From contig WTGT01000165.1 of the NCBI GenBank assembly GCA_011523445.1, positions 1 to 10,982 on the forward strand: a stretch of 10,982 bases of DNA, written 5' to 3'. Made by a program: the position numbers and the translations under genes. Shown here in pieces: positions 5,907 through 10,982 of this stretch. The DNA comes from Paracoccaceae bacterium. GTDB taxonomy: Bacteria > Pseudomonadota > Alphaproteobacteria > Rhodobacterales > Rhodobacteraceae. Within the stretch, counting starts at the first letter, position 1. Each line of letters opens with the position of its first letter. Under the pieces are notes generated by a model that did no database searches, was not told the origin of the DNA, and saw nothing but the letters and a program-made list of their open reading frames with translations.

Positions 5907-7589
5907 TTGGTGTTGTACAGATTTTTTCAATTAGCTCGATCAGTACTGGTACTGGTAGTGTTTGCGGGAACCCCGCTCAAGGCTCAGGATTTTCTAGGGC
6001 AATTTATGGCAGCCCAATTTGCCGTGGAAGAATATCGCTATGATATTGCCAGAGGATACCTTGAAGAATTGCCCGATGAAGCTTTTGACACTCCAGAAAT
6101 CCTGGAATTGGCCTTGAAAGTGTATATGGGAACGGGGAATTTAGACCAAGCAGTAGATTACTCCGATCGCTTGCTTGCCATGGGCAACGATTTTATTTTG
6201 GCACGGATTGTAAAAACAACTGACCTGTTTATCCGAAATGAATTTGACTCGGTAAAGACCTTACTGGATGAGAATCCCTTAAATTTCCCCCTCAATGCCT
6301 TGGTTCTGGGATGGTCCACCTTTGGCGAGGGATCGGTAGAAGATTCATTGGAGATATTCCAAAAGGGGTTTGAAGAGAGAGGAGTTTTCCTTTTGGGTTT
6401 TGCAAATGGCCTGATTCATGCCTCCAACGGTAATCTGGAAATGGCTTTGGAAACTTTGGGCTCGGTCAGGGATTATCCTCCGGCACTTCAAAATGAGGTT
6501 CTCTACCTTAGGATTGGTATCTTGCTTAATCAAGGTAAGCTTGATGAGGCAGGTGAGGAGTATGATTTATTGAGATTTTCGGAAATCGAGCCAAGAAAAA
6601 CACCATTTCTGCAACTCAAGGAAAATCTGACTTCCGGTAGCAGAATTGATTTGAAAATTTCACCCCAAGAGGGTTTGGCCAAGCTTTTGTCAGCTGTTGC
6701 CCGGATTACAACCAACAACAACGGATCCTCTGGTGATTCGCTGGCTATGTTCGGATTGGCCAGACATCTTGATCCGGAAGATATATCCCTTGATTTTGCC
6801 GTCAGCAGAACACTCCTTTCACTAGGCAGTCTTGAATTGGCCCTACTACCGATCGAAGGGATTATGCCTGGAGATCCATATTATCAGGCAGCTGTAGGCC
6901 TGCGATCAGACATTTATTATGGAATGGGTGATTCCGATAAAAGTTTGATGATCCTGCAGGAAGCTCTTGAACTGCATCCTAACTCAATTGATTTGTTGTA
7001 CCTCTTGGGTGAACTAAGAACCAACAGATCTGAAATGCAAGAGGCAATTGACAGTATTAGTCGGGGAATAGAATTATCGAAGGGAACCAACCGAGAGAAT
7101 TGGGATGCCTATTTCCTGAGAGGGCAGTTATATTATTATATGGGTATATGGGAAAAGGCCGAAGCTGATTGGTGGAAATCATTGGAAATATCCCCTGATA
7201 ATGCCCTAGTTCAAAATAATCTGGGGTATACACTGGCTGACCGCAATATCAAACTTGATGAAGCCGAGGAATTGATCACAGCGGCTCTTGAGGCAGAACC
7301 CGACAATGGGTACTACGTGGATTCAATGGGCTGGGTTTTATATCGTCAGGGAAAATTGGAAGAAGCTTTGGAGTATTTGCAAAGATCGGACCGTATTATC
7401 CCCAACCAGGCTGAGGTAATAGATCATATAGCTGAAGTCTATTGGGTCATGGGTGAAGAGGAACTGGCAAAACGGGAATGGGAACGTGCCTTGAAAACAG
7501 AACCGGAAGGTGAACTTGGCAGAAAAATCGAACTTAGACTGATGTACGGTTTGGAAGAAGGAACGAGAAGGTTTGAAGAGGAGGAGTAG
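5907..7589 (+). CDS. Exported tetratricopeptide-repeat protein
   Basis: The product of about 560 residues has a signal peptide (hydrophobic SVLVLVVFAG, about 12-21, with likely cleavage after LKA near residue 26) and is otherwise soluble, so it is probably periplasmic or attached at the outer membrane. TPR units are clear in the C-terminal half, about residues 325-535. They include DAYFLRGQLYYYMGIWEKAE, NALVQNNLGYTLADRNIKLD, GYYVDSMGWVLYRQGKLEEA and EVIDHIAEVYWVMGEEELAK; degenerate units lie before them. The tail is very acidic (EEGTRRFEEEE). TPR arrays bind other proteins, and no catalytic motif is seen. TTG at 5907, GTG at 5910 and TTG at 5913 are possible starts. AAGGA at 5894-5898 lies 8 or 11 bases before the first two, so GTG 5910 is about as likely as TTG 5907. 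A TPR gene between ETF-QO and ispE recurs in Alphaproteobacteria as I recall, but its role is unknown. It overlaps ispE by 17 bases. Confidence 0.9.
   Translation: MVLYRFFQLARSVLVLVVFAGTPLKAQDFLGQFMAAQFAVEEYRYDIARGYLEELPDEAFDTPEILELALKVYMGTGNLDQAVDYSDRLLAMGNDFILARIVKTTDLFIRNEFDSVKTLLDENPLNFPLNALVLGWSTFGEGSVEDSLEIFQKGFEERGVFLLGFANGLIHASNGNLEMALETLGSVRDYPPALQNEVLYLRIGILLNQGKLDEAGEEYDLLRFSEIEPRKTPFLQLKENLTSGSRIDLKISPQEGLAKLLSAVARITTNNNGSSGDSLAMFGLARHLDPEDISLDFAVSRTLLSLGSLELALLPIEGIMPGDPYYQAAVGLRSDIYYGMGDSDKSLMILQEALELHPNSIDLLYLLGELRTNRSEMQEAIDSISRGIELSKGTNRENWDAYFLRGQLYYYMGIWEKAEADWWKSLEISPDNALVQNNLGYTLADRNIKLDEAEELITAALEAEPDNGYYVDSMGWVLYRQGKLEEALEYLQRSDRIIPNQAEVIDHIAEVYWVMGEEELAKREWERALKTEPEGELGRKIELRLMYGLEEGTRRFEEEE
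7558..7562 (+). promoter_or_regulatory. Ribosome binding site deciding the ispE start
   Basis: AAGGA lies 10 bases before TTG 7573, inside the end of the TPR gene, and supports that start. A stronger purine run GAGGAGGAG (7578-7586) sits just downstream, but no ATG, GTG or TTG follows it in the ispE frame before the conserved N-terminus. The only later option is a non-standard ATT at 7603, 16 bases after the run. Confidence 0.45.
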
Positions 7590-8442
7590 CAACCATCGGG
7601 CGATTGCAGGTGTTGCTAATGCCAAAATAAACCTTACCCTGCATGTAACCGGCAAATTACCAAACGGGTTTCACGAAATTGACAGCTTGGTTGTATTTAC
7701 TGGCTTTGGTGACACTCTGGAACTAGAACCCGCAGAAAGGTTTTCACTTTCAACCCATGGTCCTTACAGCAAGGCCCTTCCACACCCTTCAGAAAACATC
7801 ATCCTGTCTGCTTTGCGTTTGCTCGAAGAGAGGGGTACCGGCTTCAGGGTCAATCTGAAGAAATCAATACCTGTCTCTGCTGGACTAGGTGGTGGATCCA
7901 TGAATGCCGCCCTAGCCTTGAGGCTGGCCTCCGATTATTTGAAATGCCCTTTACCCACCGATACCAGAAAAATAACTTCAATCGGATCGGATCTGCCTGT
8001 GTGTCTAACCGGCAAGCCCTCAATGGTGAGCGGGTTGGGAGAAAAGATCGCCGTTCTTGACAGTTTCCCCGAGTTCCCCTTGCTGTTGGTAAACCCCAAC
8101 AAGCCAGTTCAGACCCAGGATGTCTACAAAGGGCTGACCAAGGTAAACAATTCTTCCCAGACACCATTTCCAGCCTTGGGAAATAAGAATGATATCATCA
8201 GTTGGATAAGGGACCAGAGGAATGATCTTGAACCTCCCGCCTTGCAACTTTGCCCTGAAATCAAGGACATACTTTCCCGGTTGCAGGATCAGGAAGGTTG
8301 TTTGGTGGCAAGAATGTCAGGTTCCGGTGGAACCTGTTTCGGCATTTTTCAAACTGCTGAACAGGTATCGGTTGCTGCGAAGACAATCAAACAATTAAAA
8401 CCGGGGTGGTGGATTCAACCCACTCGGATACTTCCCGCTTGA
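7573..8442 (+). CDS. ispE: 4-diphosphocytidyl-2-C-methyl-D-erythritol kinase
   Basis: IspE is a cytosolic GHMP-family kinase that uses ATP to phosphorylate the 2-hydroxyl of 4-diphosphocytidyl-methylerythritol in the MEP route to isoprenoid precursors. Motifs in order: ANAKINLTLHVTGKLPNGFH (residues 16-34) with the catalytic Lys; the ATP-binding glycine loop PVSAGLGGGSMNAALAL (100-116); GSDLPVCLTG (138-147) with the catalytic Asp; and the third GHMP motif MSGSGGTCFGIF (248-259). The length of 289 is normal, and MSGSGGTCFG-type endings are usual in Alphaproteobacteria. It starts with TTG, overlaps the TPR gene by 17 bases and is probably translationally coupled to it. The N-terminus is roughly ten residues longer than the typical form before the AKINL motif, so the exact start is uncertain. 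Its TGA is directly abutted by the TGA of the convergent ispB gene. Confidence 0.95.
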   Translation: MKRRSSNHRAIAGVANAKINLTLHVTGKLPNGFHEIDSLVVFTGFGDTLELEPAERFSLSTHGPYSKALPHPSENIILSALRLLEERGTGFRVNLKKSIPVSAGLGGGSMNAALALRLASDYLKCPLPTDTRKITSIGSDLPVCLTGKPSMVSGLGEKIAVLDSFPEFPLLLVNPNKPVQTQDVYKGLTKVNNSSQTPFPALGNKNDIISWIRDQRNDLEPPALQLCPEIKDILSRLQDQEGCLVARMSGSGGTCFGIFQTAEQVSVAAKTIKQLKPGWWIQPTRILPA

Positions 8443-9450
8443 TCAGGATTTACGGGCAACAGAATTGTCTGCCAGATTACCTAAAAAAATTGTTATATGA
8501 TTGTTCGGCAGCTTTTCCAAGCAATTCTTGGCTTTTTCAGACCAGCTGAAAGCCTGCGACCTTACCTCTTCAATTATTCCCCTTGTCTTCAAAATCATCA
8601 GTGCCCGTTCCAAGTCCCCATCCACAATATTATTGTCTTCGAAAACCCTTTTCCAGAAAACTGTTTCCTTTTCATCGGCCTGCTCAATGGCACGTATTAC
8701 CGGAAGAGTTACTTTTCCTTCCTTAAAATCATCACCGACATTTTTACCCAATTCCGGAGAATGACCCTCGTAATCCAAAAGGTCATCCATGATCTGGAAT
8801 CCGATACCCAGATAATTGCCGAATTCGGTCAATCCCCGAATCTCTTGATCAGTTCCCCTGCCAACAATACCGCCAACTGCAGTGGCTGCTGAAAACAGTG
8901 CTGCCGTCTTGCCCTTGATAATCGTGAGATAGGTATCGACAGAAATCGACGAATTATTCTGGTTCACAAGCTGAAGAACCTCGGCTTCGGCAATTGTGGC
9001 AGAAGCGTCAGACAAAACAGCCAGGGAACGAAGGGAATCCGCTGAAACCATAAGTTGAAACGACCTGGCAAACAGATAATCACCTACCAAAACCGAAGTT
9101 TTGTCATCCCATAGATAGTTGGCTGCCGGTTTCCCTCTCCTTTGTTTGCTTTGATCCACAACATCATCATGAACAAGCGTGGCGGTATGTACAAATTCCA
9201 CTGCTGCTGCCAAGTTCAGATGATGATCACCTTCATATCCCAATAATCTGGCAGCCGAAAGGGTGAGCAAGGGTCGAAACCTTTTGCCACCACTGCCAAA
9301 TATATGTAGCAATACCTGATTTATCCTTTCAACAAGCTCAGAATCCGACCTTTCCCTGATAATGGTTTCTACCTTGGCCAAATCTTCTCTAAGGATTTCT
9401 GGTACGATTAAGGTATCTCCTTGGGATGTTGTGTTTGTTTTATCCAACAA
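8443..9450 (-). CDS. ispB: Long-chain polyprenyl diphosphate synthase (octaprenyl/decaprenyl type)
   Basis: This trans-prenyltransferase adds isopentenyl diphosphate units to an allylic primer to make the ubiquinone side chain. The 335-residue product carries GGKRFRPLLTLSAARLLGY (54-72), the first aspartate-rich motif HDDVVDQS (D95, D96, D99), RRGKPAANYLWDDKTSVLVG (104-123), the IIKGKTAALFSAA segment, and the second aspartate-rich motif FQIMDDLLDYEG (D222, D223, D226). Ala90, five residues before the first motif, is the small residue expected in long-chain synthases; shorter-chain enzymes have an aromatic residue there. Exact chain length cannot be read from sequence. The start is TTG at 9450 (or TTG 9447), supported by AAGG at 9463-9460 with 9 bases of spacing. 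An ATG at 9457-9455 is out of frame. The gene is convergent with ispE and divergent from the DUF2007 gene. Confidence 0.95.
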   Translation of the reverse strand: MLDKTNTTSQGDTLIVPEILREDLAKVETIIRERSDSELVERINQVLLHIFGSGGKRFRPLLTLSAARLLGYEGDHHLNLAAAVEFVHTATLVHDDVVDQSKQRRGKPAANYLWDDKTSVLVGDYLFARSFQLMVSADSLRSLAVLSDASATIAEAEVLQLVNQNNSSISVDTYLTIIKGKTAALFSAATAVGGIVGRGTDQEIRGLTEFGNYLGIGFQIMDDLLDYEGHSPELGKNVGDDFKEGKVTLPVIRAIEQADEKETVFWKRVFEDNNIVDGDLERALMILKTRGIIEEVRSQAFSWSEKAKNCLEKLPNNHITIFLGNLADNSVARKS

Positions 9451-9457
9451 TTTTCAT
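9440..9457 (-). other. Five-codon reading frame overlapping the ispB start
   Basis: ATGAAAATTGTTGGATAA (minus strand, 9457 to 9440) encodes MKIVG and overlaps the TTG start of ispB in another frame. The AAGG at 9463-9460 is only 2 bases from this ATG but 9 bases from TTG 9450, so the spacing favours TTG. It may be a chance ATG or may modulate initiation. Confidence 0.2.
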
Positions 9458-9494
9458 TACCTTGTCTACAACAATCGGATTTTAAGGAAGCCAA

Positions 9495-9719
9495 ATGAAA
9501 GAATTATACCGAACCAATGATCCGACAGAATTATCCTTTGCCTCTGCCATCCTTGAGGGTGAGGGAATAAAAGTTTTTGTTTTGGATTCTCATATGAGTG
9601 TTTTGGAGGGTCAAATTGGAATTCTCCCACGCAGAATTATGGTAGCAGATGAAAAATATGAACAAGCCCGGAGTATCCTGATTGACTGTGACTTTAACCT
9701 GAAAGATGATAGCACCTGA
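9495..9719 (+). CDS. DUF2007 family small protein
   Basis: This 74-residue cytosolic protein has the typical DUF2007 pattern. It starts MKELYRTNDPTELSFASAIL, in which a helix follows a first strand. A segment of the type EGEGIKVFVLDSHMSVLEGQ and then GILPRRIMVADEKYEQARSI follow. The family is annotated as a putative signal-transducing or PII-like fold, but no function is established to my knowledge. Length is normal and the gene is intact. The start is well supported by AAGGA at 9484-9488, 6 bases before the ATG. It diverges from ispB across only 44 bases, a neighbourhood I recall from many alphaproteobacterial genomes. Any promoter probably extends into the 5' end of ispB. Confidence 0.85.
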   Translation: MKELYRTNDPTELSFASAILEGEGIKVFVLDSHMSVLEGQIGILPRRIMVADEKYEQARSILIDCDFNLKDDST

Positions 9720-9761
9720 ATTAATAGTAAAATAGGTGAGTATCAATTCAGTTAAAAGTTT

Positions 9762-9779
9762 AAATACCCCGTATTTTTT
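9762..9779 (+). terminator. Possible intrinsic terminator after the DUF2007 gene
   Basis: AAATAC (9762-9767) pairs with GTATTT (9771-9776) around a CCC loop, and the T-run continues to 9779. It lies 43 bases after the DUF2007 stop. The stem is short and AT-rich, so it would be weak. On the opposite strand, for the convergent permease gene, the hairpin is followed by AAAC rather than T, so it would serve the DUF2007 side only. Confidence 0.35.
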
Positions 9780-9882
9780 AAGAAGGCCGCACAAGCTTTA
9801 AATTTGCTGCATGTACCTCCCCGGCTGGATATTTAGTGGTTTGTCGGGTTCCAGCTTGTCTTGCTATTCATTAGTTCGTGTT

Positions 9883-10982
9883 CTAGTCGTAATATTCCAA
9901 TGTAATTACAGTGGTATTATTCCGCAGGGTGCTGATTTTTATCCCATCGGCAATTTGCCTGACCAGATATCCCGCCAAGTCAGTTACGGAATCCGGGTCC
10001 TCCAGCATTTGTTCCGGGGTCGGTGGCTTGTTGACTATTCTGAAACCCTCTCCCGTATAGAAAAACTTGACCGTACAAAATGATTGATAAAACCTGGCCG
10101 ATATATAGATTTTCTTGTCATCCTCGGAAATCAGTTCGTGACCTGTGACAACATCTGTCAATTCATTCAGTGAGTGAATGATCCGGGCGACGGTCTCAGG
10201 GGAAGCGCCCCACGACTTGCCCAATTCCCAGACCATCTTGTCCAATTGCTTGTGCCAATTTTCAACTAGGGGAACTTCATAGGTGAGTTTTTTCCTGCTG
10301 TTTATGAGGAAAAAGGCATTCAGAACAATTGCTATGCTTAGGGATAGCGCCAAGGGTGTTGAAAATAGGGCAAAATAAAATGCCTCTTCATCGGCTATCC
10401 GTGCCAATAATCCCGAACCAACGCCCCCAATTATCGCCAGCCCGATGGCGATGGTTCTTCGGCTATCCAAAAGTCTCAACATCAGAATTCTGAGACCTGT
10501 AATGGTAATGATGCCGCCAACAAATAACAGAATCGCTCCGACCACAGTGGTTGAGAGGCTGTTCCATAAGTAGGTTACCGGGGGGAAAAAGGCCAGAACA
10601 ATAAACATTCCACCGAGTATGTAAGCGACAATTCTACTGACTATCCCAGAGGTAAGGGCCAAACCAACTGCCGGGCCTGAACTTGTTTGCGAAACCCCGT
10701 TTATGAACGAAGTGGCAATGTTTGTTAAACCCTCTGCCATCAATCCTCTCTTTACACCTTCAATATCCGGTCGCTTCCAGGAAGCATCATAGGATTTCTG
10801 GGCAACAGTCATTATACCAAAACAATTCAGGGAGAGGGCTATCCCGACAATGGCAAAATCAGGAATAAGACGCCAATCCACCTTCCAGCCAAATTCTCCA
10901 ATTGGAGGAATTTCGAATAATTTGGAATTTACGATAGCCATCAGGTCTTCTGTTGGTACCAATCCAACCCAAATAGCCAGAA
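9883..10982 (-). CDS. NCS2/SLC23-family permease with a fused C-terminal RsbW-like ATPase-fold domain (partial, N-terminus beyond window)
   Basis: The frame is open through the right edge (first complete codon at 10980-10978), so the visible 365 residues are the 3' part. The permease portion (about 10980-10275) has several hydrophobic helices, including LIPDFAIVGIALSLNCFGIM and TTVVGAILLFVGGIITITGL. The segment GPAVGLALTSGIVSR near 10680-10630 aligns with the nucleobase/ascorbate transporter signature. The first signature residue is Pro, as in ascorbate-type members, and the usual Asn is Ala, so the substrate should not be assumed to be a purine or pyrimidine. The last ~125 residues (10272-9886) are soluble. 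HSLNELTDVVTGHELI resembles the N-box helix of HATPase_c_2 (RsbW-type) domains, and DLAGYLVRQIADGIKISTLR resembles their last helix-strand unit. The glycine-rich ATP lid is degenerate, so ATP binding is doubtful. It probably senses or modulates transport. It is convergent with the DUF2007 gene. Confidence 0.8.
   Translation of the reverse strand, partial: LAIWVGLVPTEDLMAIVNSKLFEIPPIGEFGWKVDWRLIPDFAIVGIALSLNCFGIMTVAQKSYDASWKRPDIEGVKRGLMAEGLTNIATSFINGVSQTSSGPAVGLALTSGIVSRIVAYILGGMFIVLAFFPPVTYLWNSLSTTVVGAILLFVGGIITITGLRILMLRLLDSRRTIAIGLAIIGGVGSGLLARIADEEAFYFALFSTPLALSLSIAIVLNAFFLINSRKKLTYEVPLVENWHKQLDKMVWELGKSWGASPETVARIIHSLNELTDVVTGHELISEDDKKIYISARFYQSFCTVKFFYTGEGFRIVNKPPTPEQMLEDPDSVTDLAGYLVRQIADGIKISTLRNNTTVITLEYYD

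Noticed and set aside
4105..8442. ETF-QO, TPR and ispE as an unusual new pathway cluster
   Set aside because: I recall this gene order as common in Alphaproteobacteria; all three look intact and ordinary apart from start codons.
9824..9855. Inverted repeat GCTGGA / TCCAGC after the permease gene as a terminator
   Set aside because: The loop is 20 bases and no T-run follows in either direction, so it is not a convincing intrinsic terminator.
1..10982. CRISPR array, tRNA/rRNA genes, transposase or integrase
   Set aside because: Reading both strands showed no regularly spaced repeats, no tRNA-like cloverleaf sequence, no rRNA-like stretch and no recombinase motifs.

Overview
The window reads as a chromosomal segment of an alphaproteobacterium with moderately low GC. 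The evidence is the gene order electron-transfer-flavoprotein:ubiquinone oxidoreductase (ETF-QO) > secreted TPR protein > ispE, then a convergent long-chain polyprenyl diphosphate synthase with a divergent DUF2007 gene. I recall this order as typical of Alphaproteobacteria but cannot check it here. GreA, IspE and the polyprenyl synthase all have alphaproteobacterial-looking motifs. Flanking genes use ATA, AGA and AGG codons freely, which fits a low-GC lineage. No tRNA, rRNA, CRISPR array, integrase or insertion sequence was seen.

Layout. (1) Bases 1-404, minus strand: 5' part of greA, cut by the window edge. (2) 405-765: AT-rich non-coding leader. (3) 766-3773, plus strand: a two-gene unit of different codon habit. 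It holds a branched-chain-amino-acid-type periplasmic binding protein split by an in-frame amber codon, coupled through a TAATG overlap to a 599-residue exported helical protein. That protein looks like the periplasmic half of a membrane sensor, is built from two tandem copies of a ~280-residue unit, and stops where a second membrane helix and an output domain would be expected. (4) 3774-4104: no intact gene, but the minus strand shows what may be a frameshifted coding remnant. (5) 4105-8442, plus strand: ETF-QO, TPR protein, ispE. (6) 8443-9450, minus strand: ispB, tail to tail with ispE with no bases between the stops. (7) 9495-9719, plus strand: DUF2007 protein. (8) 9883-10982, minus strand: 3' part of an NCS2/SLC23-family permease with a fused C-terminal domain resembling an RsbW-type ATPase fold.

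How the genes fit together. ETF-QO passes electrons from acyl-CoA and amino-acid dehydrogenases into the ubiquinone pool. IspE makes isoprenoid precursor through the MEP pathway, and the polyprenyl synthase builds the quinone side chain, so region 5-6 has a quinone/isoprenoid theme. The 766-3773 unit looks like a decaying or remodelled signalling module. A ligand-binding protein without permease genes sits beside a sensor, but both partners are damaged: an amber codon in one, loss of the output half in the other. The most interesting points are this module, the possible antisense remnant at its 3' border, and the permease-ATPase-fold fusion at the right edge. I did not find a clearly new defence or mobile system.
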